NCBI GenBank assembly: GCA_028707495.1
Contig: JAQWAS010000001.1
Span: 112,382 to 159,733, forward strand
Direction: 5' to 3'
Source: Patescibacteria group bacterium
GTDB lineage: Bacteria; Patescibacteriota; Patescibacteriia; UBA2591; JAQWAS01
DNA: 47,352 nucleotides
The translations under genes were made by a program, and so were the position numbers. Shown here piece by piece: positions 1-7,755 of this stretch; positions within the stretch are counted from its first letter, which is position 1; each line of letters begins with the position of its first letter. The notes beneath the pieces were generated by a model that made no database searches, was not told the DNA's origin, and was given only the letters and a program-made list of their open reading frames with translations.

Positions 1-4
1 CAAT

Positions 5-484
5 ATGACGAATCAACAATTTTCCAGTGAAACTTTATATGTTTCCAAAGAGATTTTAGAAAAATTTAGAGAAGAATTAGAAGATCGTAAAACCAACAAG
101 CGTCAAGAAATTGCTCAACACATCAGTGAGGCAAAAGAACTTGGCGATTTATCAGAAAACGCCGAATATAGTCAGGCTAAGGACGAACAAGCTTTTAACG
201 AGGGTAGAATTATTGAATTAGAGAATATTATTAGTAAGGCTAAAGTGGCTTCAAGTCATATTGGCTCAAAAACAGTTAGAGTAGGATCAACGGTCTCAGC
301 TAAAGTTAATGATAGTATAAAAGACTACACCTTGGTTGGTTTAAATGAGGCCGATCCAATTAATAATAAAATTTCTAATCAATCGCCATTGGGACAAGCT
401 TTGATGGATAGAATGGCCGGAGATAGTGGTACTTTTAAAGCTCCCAACGGTGAAGTTAGTTTTAAAATTTTAAAAATCAAATAA
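5..484 (+). CDS. greA: Transcription elongation factor GreA
   Basis: GreA binds the secondary channel of RNA polymerase and stimulates cleavage of backtracked transcripts. The 159-residue length matches the family (about 158). The N-terminal coiled-coil half (residues ~10-80) carries the signature GDLSENAEY at ~47-55, with the acidic tip D and E that coordinate the catalytic metal. The C-terminal half is the FKBP-like domain, ending in the usual SFKILKI. The ATG at 5 gives the normal N-terminus with the YVSKEILEKFREEL helix. lysS begins 9 bases after the stop, so the two are probably co-transcribed. No Shine-Dalgarno site can be judged at the window edge. Confidence 0.95.
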   Translation: MTNQQFSSETLYVSKEILEKFREELEDRKTNKRQEIAQHISEAKELGDLSENAEYSQAKDEQAFNEGRIIELENIISKAKVASSHIGSKTVRVGSTVSAKVNDSIKDYTLVGLNEADPINNKISNQSPLGQALMDRMAGDSGTFKAPNGEVSFKILKIK

Positions 485-493
485 CTACGTTTT

Positions 494-1999
494 ATGTCTC
501 AAGAATTAGAAAAAAACGAATACCAAATTCGAAGAGAAAAATTAGATGATTTGAAACAATTTCAAGCTGATCTTTATCCGGCTCGGGCAAAAAAAACTTG
601 TTCTATCGATCAGCTTAAAATTAATTTTAAGATTTGGTTTAAAAAAAATAAATCAATTAATTTAGTTGGTCGAATTAAAACTAAGCGCGAGCATGGTAAT
701 TTAACTTTTGTAAATTTAGAAGATTTAGGTGGTCAGTTTCAATTAGCTTTTTCTAAAAAAGATATTGGAACAGAAAAATATAAAAATTTTGTTAAACTTA
801 TCGACATAGCTGATTTTATTCAAGTTACTGGCACTTTATTTACTACTCATCAAGGTGAACCAACTTTAATGGTTAAAAAGTGGCAACTTTTGTCAAAAGC
901 CTTACGACCGTTGCCTGAAAAATGGCATGGCTTAAAAGATCAAGAATTGCGTTATCGTCAGCGTTATGTTGATTTAATTATCAATCAAGATGTGCGCGAA
1001 TTGTTTATTAAAAAAAGTCAATTTATTCAGAATATCCGTCAATTTTTAATTGACCAAAAATTTTTAGAAGTTGAAACGCCAACTTTAGAGGCTGTGCCTG
1101 GTGGCGCTGAGGCCGAACCCTTTATTACCCATCATAATACTTTAGATATTGATTTATATTTACGCATTTCATTAGAATTGCATTTAAAGCGCTTAATGGT
1201 GGGTGGCTATGAAAAAGTTTTTGAAATTGGTAAAGTTTTTCGCAACGAGGGCATGAGTCAACAACACTTGCAAGAGTTTACTTTAATGGAATTTTATTGG
1301 GCTTATGCCGATTGGCAGGATTTAATGCAATTAACGCAAAAAATGTACGCTCAAGTAATTAAACAAACTTTTAGTAAATTAAAATTTAATTATCAAGGCA
1401 CACAAATTGACTTTAAAGCTCCTTGGCAAAAAATTAATTATATTGAGATTTTTAAAAAGAAAACCGGTGTTGATTTAGAAAAACCAGATGCAACTGAAAA
1501 ATTATTTAATTTTTTAAAAACCAAAGATAAAAAGGTTTTTGATGAATTTAAAAAATTACAAGGTCAAGACATAAATCAGCTTGGTCGAGTAATCGATACT
1601 GTTTATAAACATCATATTCGTCCTGAAATAGTTCAACCGACTTTTTTATATCATCATCCGGTGGCAGTTTCACCTTTAGCTAAAAGGGATCCTGAATATC
1701 CACAACGCACTCAAAGATTTCAAATTCTAGTTTTGGGCGCAGAGGTGGGTAATGGCTATTCTGAATTGAATGACCCAATTGATCAACAACAACGTTTTGA
1801 ACAACAAGTTAAAATGCGCGATCTTGGCGATAAAGAAGCCCAAATGATGGATCAAGATTTTATTCGAGCTTTAGAACATGGTATGCCGCCAACCGGAGGA
1901 TTTGGTATGGGTATTGATAGATTGTTTATGTATTTAACTGATCAACCATCAGTGCGTGATATTGTCTTATTTCCAACAATGCGACCTGAAAAAGAATAA
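494..1999 (+). CDS. lysS: Lysyl-tRNA synthetase, class II
   Basis: Charges tRNA-Lys with lysine in the cytoplasm. The protein has 501 residues, a normal length. It shows an N-terminal OB-fold anticodon-binding domain (~55-140, with VGRIKTKREHG and NLEDLGGQFQL), then the class II catalytic core. Motif 1 lies around VETPTLEAVPGGAEAEPF, motif 2 is FRNEG near residue 250, and motif 3 is GFGMGIDRL near 475, followed by the family C-terminus DIVLFPTMRPE. There is no ribosome binding site before the ATG. The gene follows greA by 9 bases; downstream lies a palindromic repeat and then an orphan gene with its own promoter. Confidence 0.97.
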   Translation: MSQELEKNEYQIRREKLDDLKQFQADLYPARAKKTCSIDQLKINFKIWFKKNKSINLVGRIKTKREHGNLTFVNLEDLGGQFQLAFSKKDIGTEKYKNFVKLIDIADFIQVTGTLFTTHQGEPTLMVKKWQLLSKALRPLPEKWHGLKDQELRYRQRYVDLIINQDVRELFIKKSQFIQNIRQFLIDQKFLEVETPTLEAVPGGAEAEPFITHHNTLDIDLYLRISLELHLKRLMVGGYEKVFEIGKVFRNEGMSQQHLQEFTLMEFYWAYADWQDLMQLTQKMYAQVIKQTFSKLKFNYQGTQIDFKAPWQKINYIEIFKKKTGVDLEKPDATEKLFNFLKTKDKKVFDEFKKLQGQDINQLGRVIDTVYKHHIRPEIVQPTFLYHHPVAVSPLAKRDPEYPQRTQRFQILVLGAEVGNGYSELNDPIDQQQRFEQQVKMRDLGDKEAQMMDQDFIRALEHGMPPTGGFGMGIDRLFMYLTDQPSVRDIVLFPTMRPEKE

Positions 2000-2011
2000 A
2001 ACTTTTTTAGT

Positions 2012-2155
2012 CGTCATTCCTGGCTTGACCAGGAATCTAGGGTTAAGAACGATTATCTTTATCTTAAAATATGTGCTGTTTTTATAAACAAAAATTTATT
2101 TAAATCAAAGTTTATACTAATCAACACTGGATCCCCAATCAAGTTGGGGATGACG
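2012..2155. repeat. Miniature palindromic element A1 (144 bp)
   Basis: Starts with CGTCAT and ends with ATGACG. Each end forms its own hairpin: CCTGG-cttga-CCAGG on the left and CCCCAA-tcaag-TTGGGG on the right. The core between them is AT-rich. The left arm, ending in GGAATCTAGGGTT, matches the right arm of the element at 5064-5156 in inverted orientation, so the two are copies of one family. The flanks, both T-rich, are not an exact duplication. It may also act as the 3' end structure of the greA-lysS transcript. Confidence 0.8.
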
Positions 2156-2195
2156 TTTTGTATAAAGCCCAGTCCAGGCCTTTTTCATTTTAAGC

Positions 2196-2224
2196 TTGAC
2201 AAAAATTAAACCAAGAGTTAGGAT
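2196..2224 (+). promoter_or_regulatory. Sigma-70 promoter of the orphan gene at 2264
   Basis: TTGACA at 2196-2201, a 17-bp spacer, then TAGGAT at 2219-2224. The predicted start lies near 2231. An AAGGAGGA ribosome site follows at 2253-2260, just before the GTG start at 2264. Confidence 0.75.
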
Positions 2225-2263
2225 ATAGCATTGAACATTACAATTTAATTTTAAGGAGGAAGA

Positions 2264-2728
2264 GTGTTAACGATTATCAACTTTATCTGTACTTCTGGCG
2301 ACGGGAAGCAAAAATATCCCTTTGCGTTGATTTTAGACTGCAAGATATGTGGTTTAATGCCAGACGATATAGAGAATATTAAAGAGCGTATTCGCTATAA
2401 CTTGAGATTAAGTCCTGAATCTCTGAAAAAGGTTTTAGAACGAACTGGTGTAAATAACCTTGATCAACTTTGTATTTCTGATGTTGATTTACAATACGCT
2501 GGTTCATCACCAATTATTGTCGAAAATACGATAATAATCCAAGGAGACGAAATGGCAAAAAAGTCAACAAGAATCGACACAAAAGACATATTAAGAGGAT
2601 CGGAACACGATCCAATCGGTGGGCCCGAGTTTACTCCTCCAACGGCAGATGAGTTCGCTGATAAATTTGCAAAAATAGTTCCAGCGAGAAAAAAGCTTTA
2701 TAAAAACCTTATTCCCTCAGAAGAATAA
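2264..2728 (+). CDS. Orphan protein of unknown function, 154 aa, GTG start
   Basis: I do not recognise the family. The GTG at 2264 is preceded by AAGGAGGA, so the start is well supported. The protein is soluble, with no signal peptide or membrane segment. It has two parts: residues ~1-95, with two cysteines in DCKICG, and a basic and proline-containing tail from residue 97. A second in-frame start (ATG 2552) has its own strong ribosome site, so a 58-residue shorter product may also be made. The gene is a self-contained unit with its own promoter (2196-2224) and terminator (2746-2769). Its codons look less AT-biased than those of its neighbours. A 15-base direct repeat, GGCCTTTTTCATTTT, flanks it at 2177-2191 and 2761-2775, which suggests acquisition as a cassette. 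Confidence 0.75.
   Translation: MLTIINFICTSGDGKQKYPFALILDCKICGLMPDDIENIKERIRYNLRLSPESLKKVLERTGVNNLDQLCISDVDLQYAGSSPIIVENTIIIQGDEMAKKSTRIDTKDILRGSEHDPIGGPEFTPPTADEFADKFAKIVPARKKLYKNLIPSEE
2541..2554 (+). promoter_or_regulatory. Internal ribosome binding site with in-frame ATG
   Basis: AAGGAG at 2541-2546, five bases, then ATG at 2552-2554, in frame with the gene at 2264 (codon 97). Translation from here gives a 58-residue protein starting MAKKSTRIDT. In this window such strong sites are otherwise seen only at gene starts. Confidence 0.5.
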
Positions 2729-2745
2729 TAAATTCACTAAATATC

Positions 2746-2770
2746 AAGGCCCGGCTTCCGGGCCTTTTTC
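2746..2770 (+). terminator. Rho-independent terminator of the orphan gene
   Basis: Perfect 9-bp stem AAGGCCCGG (2746-2754) and CCGGGCCTT (2758-2766) around a 3-base loop, running into TTTTTC. It lies 18 bases after the stop codon at 2728. Confidence 0.9.
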
Positions 2771-2793
2771 ATTTTGAAAAATTTTAGAATATG

Positions 2794-2802
2794 TGCTATA
2801 AT
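2794..2802 (+). promoter_or_regulatory. Extended -10 promoter, apparently leaderless
   Basis: TGC followed by a perfect TATAAT (2797-2802). The ATG of the HD-domain gene is at 2810, only 7 bases after the -10 box, so transcription would begin at or next to the start codon. No clear -35 box is seen. Confidence 0.65.
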
Positions 2803-2809
2803 AAAATAT

Positions 2810-3364
2810 ATGAACAGACAAGAAGCTTTACAGTTTTTACAACAAAATTTAACTAATCAAAATTTGATTAAACATTCTTTAGCCGTGGAAGCGGTGATGT
2901 TTGATTTAGCTAAATATTTTAATGAAAATTCTGACAGTTGGGCATTAGCTGGTTTATTACATGACATTGATTATGAGCAAACCAAAGATAACCCAGCACA
3001 GCATAGTTTGATTGGAGCTGAAATGTTAGATGAGCAGGGGATAGACCCAGAAATTATTCAAGCAGTTAAAACCCACAATGAGATGCACGGCATTGAACCA
3101 CAAAGCTTAATGGCTAAGGCTTTATATTGTTCCGATCCAATTACGGGCCTAATTGTTGCTTCGGCTCTAGTTTTGCCTGATAAAAAAATTGGTAATTTAA
3201 ATACTTCTTCAGTTATTAAACGTTTTAATGAGCCACGTTTTGCGGCTGGCGCTAATCGTCAAATTATAGGTAAATGTAAAGAATTATTAGATTTAGATTT
3301 GGAAAAATTTGTTGATATTAGCTTAAAAGCCATGCAAAAAATTAATCAAGATTTGGGTTTATAA
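2810..3364 (+). CDS. HD-domain protein (predicted metal-dependent phosphohydrolase)
   Basis: A 184-residue HD-domain hydrolase. The metal ligands are the first His in KHSLAVE, the HD pair in GLLHDIDYE, and later His residues in QHSLIGAE and KTHNEMHG. This is the small stand-alone type often annotated 'HDIG/HD domain protein'; the substrate cannot be read from the sequence. An upstream in-frame ATG at 2774 exists but lies in the terminator tail of the previous gene. The ATG at 2810 fits the TATAAT at 2797-2802 and the family N-terminus MNRQEAL. serS follows after 29 bases, possibly as one transcript. Confidence 0.85.
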   Translation: MNRQEALQFLQQNLTNQNLIKHSLAVEAVMFDLAKYFNENSDSWALAGLLHDIDYEQTKDNPAQHSLIGAEMLDEQGIDPEIIQAVKTHNEMHGIEPQSLMAKALYCSDPITGLIVASALVLPDKKIGNLNTSSVIKRFNEPRFAAGANRQIIGKCKELLDLDLEKFVDISLKAMQKINQDLGL

Positions 3365-3393
3365 TTTTATTTATAATTTTAAATTAATTTTTT

Positions 3394-4662
3394 ATGTTAG
3401 ACATAAAATACATCCGAGAAAATCCGGATGAAATTAAAACAGCTTGTCAAAACAAGCGCGTTAAAGTTGATATTGATCGTTTATTGGAACTAGATAAAAA
3501 AAGACGTGAAGTGATTCAAGAGATTGAACAACGTAAAGCTCAACAAAACCAATTTTCTAAAGATATTATTAAATTAACTTCAGAAGAAAAAGAAATTAAA
3601 ATAGCTGAAATGAAAAAATTGGTTGAAGAAATTAATAGCTATAAAAAAGAATTAGACTGGATTGAACCTGAATATGATAAATTAATAGATTTAATTCCAA
3701 ATTCGCCACTAGATGATGTTAAAATCGGTACGAGTGAAAAAGATAATCAGATTATCAAACATGAAGGCGATATGCCTAAATTTGATTTTAAACCCAAAGA
3801 TTATTTAGACTTAAATGAAGACTTAGATTTAATTGATACTATCCAAGCTAGTCATGTGTCTGGCGCTAGATTTAGTTATTTGAAAAACGAAGCTGTACTT
3901 TTAGAAATGGCCTTGTATCAATTAATTTTAGAAATTTTAATTCCAGAGGGTTTTGTGCCTATTATTCCGCCAGTGATGGTTAAAAAAGATATTATGCAAG
4001 CTATGGGTTATTATACTCGTGGCGCTGACGAGATTTTTCATTTAACTAAAGATGACTTGTATTTAATTGGTACTTCAGAACAGGCCCTGGGACCGTTGCA
4101 TTTAGATCAAATTTTAGATCAAGAAGCATTACCCAAACGTTATTTAGGTTTTTCACCGTGTTTTCGTCGTGAAGCTGGGAGTTATGGTAAAGATGTGCGT
4201 GGGATTTTACGGGTTCATCAGTTTGATAAAGCTGAAATGTTTTCTTTTACTACGCCAGAAAAGTCCAGAAGCGAACATAAATTTTTGTTAAGCATGGAAG
4301 AAAAATTGATGCAAAAATTAAAATTACCATATCGTGTTATTCATATGTGTACAGCTGATTTGGGTGATCCGGCTGCCGATAAATATGACATTGAAACTTG
4401 GTTGCCCGGTCAGAATGAATATCGCGAAACACATTCGACCAGCAATTGTACTGATTTTCAAGCTCGACGTTTAAACGTGCGTTTTAGATCAAAAGAAGAT
4501 GGCAATACGCAATTTGTACATACTTTAAACGGGACAGCTTTGGCCATTGGCCGAATTTTGATTGCCATTATGGAAAACTATCAGACCGCTGATGGGGAAA
4601 TTAAAGTCCCCGAAGTTCTTCGAAAATATATGGGCGGAATGGAAATAATAAAGAGAAAATAA
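3394..4662 (+). CDS. serS: Seryl-tRNA synthetase
   Basis: Charges tRNA-Ser (and tRNA-Sec where present). At 422 residues it has normal length. Residues ~1-105 form the long antiparallel coiled-coil arm that contacts the tRNA variable loop, starting MLDIKYIRENPDEIK. The class II core follows: HVSGARFSYL, motif 2 in FSPCFRREAGSYGKDVRG, and motif 3 near the end in NGTALAIGRILIAIMENYQ. The C-terminus (VPEVLRKYMGG) is typical. The ATG is not preceded by a ribosome site. The gene converges with the small minus-strand gene at 4718-4978. Confidence 0.97.
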   Translation: MLDIKYIRENPDEIKTACQNKRVKVDIDRLLELDKKRREVIQEIEQRKAQQNQFSKDIIKLTSEEKEIKIAEMKKLVEEINSYKKELDWIEPEYDKLIDLIPNSPLDDVKIGTSEKDNQIIKHEGDMPKFDFKPKDYLDLNEDLDLIDTIQASHVSGARFSYLKNEAVLLEMALYQLILEILIPEGFVPIIPPVMVKKDIMQAMGYYTRGADEIFHLTKDDLYLIGTSEQALGPLHLDQILDQEALPKRYLGFSPCFRREAGSYGKDVRGILRVHQFDKAEMFSFTTPEKSRSEHKFLLSMEEKLMQKLKLPYRVIHMCTADLGDPAADKYDIETWLPGQNEYRETHSTSNCTDFQARRLNVRFRSKEDGNTQFVHTLNGTALAIGRILIAIMENYQTADGEIKVPEVLRKYMGGMEIIKRK

Positions 4663-4686
4663 AAAAGCCGGGATTTCTTCCGGCTT
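4659..4686 (-). terminator. Terminator of the minus-strand gene at 4718
   Basis: Stem AAGCCGG (4665-4671) with CCGGCTT (4680-4686) and an 8-base loop. The run of A at 4659-4664 becomes a U tract on the minus strand. There is no T run on the plus side, so serS is not clearly terminated here. Confidence 0.7.
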
Positions 4687-4717
4687 AAAACAGTCTGAGG
4701 CTTTAATTCGTAAGCGA

Positions 4718-4978
4718 TTAGGAAGTATATTGGACAACTATTTCTTTGTCGATCATAACTAAATCGCCATGTACTCCATAATAACCTACATGTACGGCAG
4801 GATGAGGATCCTTAATGGATCTGCGTCCCCGATAATAAAGTCTGTATGCTCGTTTTTTAATAGCCTTTTCCGCCTTTGCTATTTTTTCTTTGCCTGCGTC
4901 CACAGACATAAGATGAGCTAGTTTAATTACTAGGTCGTTGATTTTTTTGTCTACACTCTGTTCGGGATTTTTTTTCAT
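4718..4978 (-). CDS. Small basic orphan protein, 86 aa
   Basis: I do not recognise this family. The protein is soluble and rich in Lys and Arg. The first half is predicted helical (DKKINDLVIKLAHLMS, then a KEKIAKAEKAIKKRAYR helix). The second half is compact and rich in Gly, His and Tyr (HPAVHVGYYGVHGDL). A small nucleic-acid-binding role is possible from the charge, but that is a guess. The ATG at 4978 has AAGGA six bases upstream. It is an independent unit with its own promoter at 5021-5049 and terminator at 4659-4686. Confidence 0.75.
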   Translation of the reverse strand: MKKNPEQSVDKKINDLVIKLAHLMSVDAGKEKIAKAEKAIKKRAYRLYYRGRRSIKDPHPAVHVGYYGVHGDLVMIDKEIVVQYTS

Positions 4979-5020
4979 TTTTTTTCCTTGGGTTTATGTT
5001 AAAAAAGATCAATTAGTATT

Positions 5021-5049
5021 ATCTTAGTGCTTATTTTAAAACATGTCAA
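5021..5049 (-). promoter_or_regulatory. Sigma-70 promoter of the 86-aa gene
   Basis: On the minus strand, TTGACA at 5049-5044, a 17-bp spacer and TAAGAT at 5026-5021. Confidence 0.75.
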
Positions 5050-5055
5050 GTCAAT

Positions 5056-5164
5056 ATTAAAATCGTCATCCCTGCGAAAGCGGGGATCCAGGAATTATAT
5101 TCAATAAACAATTATTTCATTTAAACCCTAGATTCCTGGTCAGGCCAGAAATGACGATTAAAAT
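5056..5164. repeat. Miniature palindromic element A2 with 8-bp target duplication
   Basis: The element spans 5064-5156 (93 bp), from CGTCAT to ATGACG. It is bounded by perfect 8-bp direct repeats ATTAAAAT at 5056-5063 and 5157-5164. Its right arm, read in reverse complement, closely matches the left arm of the element at 2012, including GGAATCTAGGGTT. Its left arm forms the hairpin CCCTGC-gaaa-GCGGGG. It separates the divergent 86-aa gene and alr. Confidence 0.85.
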
Positions 5165-5171
5165 TTTTATT

Positions 5172-6314
5172 ATGTCAAACCAACATTTCACTTGGGTAGA
5201 AATTTCTAAATCTGCCCTAAAACACAATATTCAACAATATAAAAAAGTCTTATCTAAATCAACCCAAATTATGGCCGTAGTTAAAAGTAATGCCTATGGT
5301 CATGGAATGGTTGAAACAGCCAAATTAGCCATTAAATATGGAGCCAAATGGTTAGCCACGGTTAATTTAGATGAAGCTTTAGAATTACGCCAAGCTGGAA
5401 TTAAAAGTCCGGTTTTAGTTTTGAGCTATTATCAATTAGATAAAAAATTGATTAAACAAGCTATTCAACAAAATATTAGTTTAGTGGTTTATTCTGTCGA
5501 GCAATTAAAATTTTTAAATCAAGTTAGTCTGGAATTAAAAAAATCAGCCCAGGTACATTTAAAAATAGATACCGGCACTACGCGTTTAGGAATTTTAGTT
5601 GATCATGGTTTAGACTTTATTAAACAAGCGTTTAAATTTAAAAATTTAAAAATTCAAGGTTTGTTTTCACACTTTGCGGCTTCGGAAGAAAATCAGCAAT
5701 TTACACAACAACAATTAGATAAATTTAAAAATTTAATTCAACAAATCGAAAAATTAAATTTAGATATTTCTCTGAAGCATTTTTCTTGCAGTGCGGCCGC
5801 TTTAGTTAAAACAGAAAGTAATTTTGATTTAATGCGCTTAGGAATCGGTATGTATGGTTTGTGGCCGTCAGAATTAACCCAAAAAATTGTTCAAAAAAAA
5901 TATCCTAATTTTAATTTAAAGCCAGCTTTGTCATTATGTACGCGTATTATTCAAATTAAAACTGTTCCAAAAGGTACTCGTATCGGTTATGGTTGTACTT
6001 ACAAAACTGCCAAATCAATCCAAGTAGCGATTTTACCAATTGGTTATTGGGAGGGGTTTGATCGACACTTATCTAACAAAAATAGAGTAATCATAAAAGA
6101 TAAGTTTTGTCAAGTATTGGGTCGCGTATGTATGAATTTAATTATGGTTGACGTAACCGGTATTAAAAATTTAAAAGCAGGGGAGCGGGCGATATTAATT
6201 GGCCGACAAGGCGATAAACGCATTACGGCTGATGATTGGGCAAAAAAAATAGGGACAATTAATTATGAGGTTGTAACTCGTATTAATCCAAATTTACCAC
6301 GGATTTATGTTTAA
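5172..6314 (+). CDS. alr: Alanine racemase
   Basis: PLP enzyme that converts L-alanine to D-alanine for peptidoglycan. The PLP lysine lies in the motif AVVKSNAYGHG, the catalytic tyrosine in RIGYGCTYKT, and the conserved LGRVCMNLIMVDVT block is present. From the ATG at 5172 the protein has 380 residues, normal for the family. An ATG at 5151 is in frame but is formed by the end of the repeat element, so 5172 (MSNQHFTWVEI) is preferred. The stop overlaps the ftsQ start by 8 bases, which couples D-Ala supply to a division gene. Confidence 0.96.
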   Translation: MSNQHFTWVEISKSALKHNIQQYKKVLSKSTQIMAVVKSNAYGHGMVETAKLAIKYGAKWLATVNLDEALELRQAGIKSPVLVLSYYQLDKKLIKQAIQQNISLVVYSVEQLKFLNQVSLELKKSAQVHLKIDTGTTRLGILVDHGLDFIKQAFKFKNLKIQGLFSHFAASEENQQFTQQQLDKFKNLIQQIEKLNLDISLKHFSCSAAALVKTESNFDLMRLGIGMYGLWPSELTQKIVQKKYPNFNLKPALSLCTRIIQIKTVPKGTRIGYGCTYKTAKSIQVAILPIGYWEGFDRHLSNKNRVIIKDKFCQVLGRVCMNLIMVDVTGIKNLKAGERAILIGRQGDKRITADDWAKKIGTINYEVVTRINPNLPRIYV

Positions 6315-7347
6315 AAAAAAACATTCAATTAAATATGTTAAAAAATTAAAATATACGCCATCGCCAGTTAGTCGGCCAGATCCAGAAGCTCGAGCCTCAG
6401 ATCGTTTAACTCAAAAACAGCGTCATTTGCGTCGTCGTAAATTTATTCAAATTAGCATTATTTTGGGCATTATTTTTTTAATTTATATTTTATTTTTTTC
6501 ACCTATTTTTAAAATTAAAAAAATTCAGATTGAACGACCAGAGCAAGTTGAATATAATTCTAGTGATGAAGAAATTTATCATTTAATTGAAATGCAAACT
6601 TATAAATTTCGTTGGTTATTTTTTTCACAAAGAAATTTATTAGTTTTATCTAAGAAAAAATTGATTCAAAATATAGCGAGTTCAATAGAAATAAATCAAG
6701 TAAAAATAAGTAAGAAATTTTTTTCACGACATTTAAAAATAGTTATTCACGAAAAACAACCCGCTATTAATTTAATTTGCCAGGGTAAATATTATTTATT
6801 TTCTAATGATGGTCACGTGATTCAAGAAATTGACATGACGCAAATTAATTTAAATTTACCTCAAGTTTATTATCAACCAGAAATTAATGAACCACTTAAG
6901 GAAGAGCCTCTGCTTGAAGAAAATAATTCAGATGGGGTAGAGATCATGTTAGACGAAACAGGGGTCTTGGCGGGCCAAAATGAGCCCCAAAATGAAGATT
7001 TAAGTAACGTAGAGACGGAAAATCAAATTCAAACGTTTGAAACGGTTAATATGGAAGAAATTGTGATTGATTCTCAAATTATTAAATTCATTTACGAATT
7101 TAGTCAATCATTTGATCAACAGATTATATGTTGTCAGATAGATTCTTGGCAAATTAATCAACCCAATCCGACAACTTTAACTCTAGCGGTTTCGGAAGGT
7201 TGGCAAATCTACACAGATCCACAATTGAATCCAAATTTACAATTAAGAAATCTAAGTCTGGTTCTAGACAATAAAATTAATTCAGATGAACGTTTAAAAT
7301 TAGAATATATTGATTTACGGTTCGGAGATCGAGTTTATTATAAATAA
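6307..7347 (+). CDS. ftsQ: Cell division protein FtsQ/DivIB-like
   Basis: Bitopic division protein that bridges the cytoplasmic and outer parts of the divisome. The first 45 residues are basic and cytoplasmic. A membrane segment spans ~47-65 (FIQISIILGIIFLIYILFF), followed by a POTRA-like domain (~68-150) with the block KKIQIERP and then the beta domain. Unusual is an acidic, low-complexity insert of about 55 residues (~193-250) rich in Glu, Asn and Asp. The ATG at 6307 overlaps the end of alr. The sequence is divergent, so the call rests on topology, the POTRA pattern and context. Confidence 0.8.
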   Translation: MFKKKHSIKYVKKLKYTPSPVSRPDPEARASDRLTQKQRHLRRRKFIQISIILGIIFLIYILFFSPIFKIKKIQIERPEQVEYNSSDEEIYHLIEMQTYKFRWLFFSQRNLLVLSKKKLIQNIASSIEINQVKISKKFFSRHLKIVIHEKQPAINLICQGKYYLFSNDGHVIQEIDMTQINLNLPQVYYQPEINEPLKEEPLLEENNSDGVEIMLDETGVLAGQNEPQNEDLSNVETENQIQTFETVNMEEIVIDSQIIKFIYEFSQSFDQQIICCQIDSWQINQPNPTTLTLAVSEGWQIYTDPQLNPNLQLRNLSLVLDNKINSDERLKLEYIDLRFGDRVYYK

Positions 7348-7374
7348 TAATTAACAATTAACAATTTTTAAAAT

Positions 7375-7596
7375 ATGGAAACATTATCAGTTTTAACACC
7401 AGCGCAGTTGATAATTTTATTATTGATTTTAATGTGGTCAATGGTCTGGAAAGGTTTGGCTTTGTGGCGCTCAGCTAGAAATAATCATCAAGTTTGGTTT
7501 GTGATTTTATTATTGGTGAATACAGTTGGTATTTTAGAGATTATTTATTTAATTTTAATAGATAAACAGCACGCTAAGGTTATCGAGCAGGCTTAA
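7375..7596 (+). CDS. DUF5652-like two-helix membrane protein, 73 aa
   Basis: Two membrane segments (residues ~11-31 and ~41-62) are linked by the motif WKGLALWRSARN and followed by NTVGILEIIYL. This pattern is recalled as that of the DUF5652 family, common in Patescibacteria; function unknown. It follows ftsQ by 27 bases and ends before a bidirectional terminator, so it is likely the last gene of an alr-ftsQ operon. Confidence 0.75.
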   Translation: METLSVLTPAQLIILLLILMWSMVWKGLALWRSARNNHQVWFVILLLVNTVGILEIIYLILIDKQHAKVIEQA

Positions 7597-7702
7597 AAGT
7601 TTATATTTAAGTATAATATAGTGTCGTAAAAGAAATATTGTGCGACGCATAGTATATTTTAAAATTACTACTTCTCTTCTGATTTATCTATACAAAGATA
7701 CA

Positions 7703-7729
7703 AAAAGACGGATTAAGCTTCCGTCTTTT
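7703..7729. terminator. Bidirectional terminator between convergent genes
   Basis: Perfect 10-bp stem AAAAGACGGA (7703-7712) with TCCGTCTTTT (7720-7729) and a 7-base loop. It serves the plus operon ending at 7596 and the minus gene ending at 7756. Confidence 0.85.
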
Positions 7730-7755
7730 AAAATTATATCTTGATGGTATAAAAA

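Noticed and set aside
4525-4737. A 70-aa minus-strand frame across the end of serS
   Set aside because: It overlaps the conserved serS C-terminus and the terminator, and its start lacks a ribosome site.
5151-5171. Upstream ATG giving a 387-aa alanine racemase
   Set aside because: This ATG is created by the end of a palindromic element; the family N-terminus begins at 5172.
7597-7755. A TATAAT at 7612-7617 followed by ~90 bases ending in the bidirectional terminator, as a small RNA
   Set aside because: No acceptable -35 box was found and the terminator is explained by the two convergent genes.
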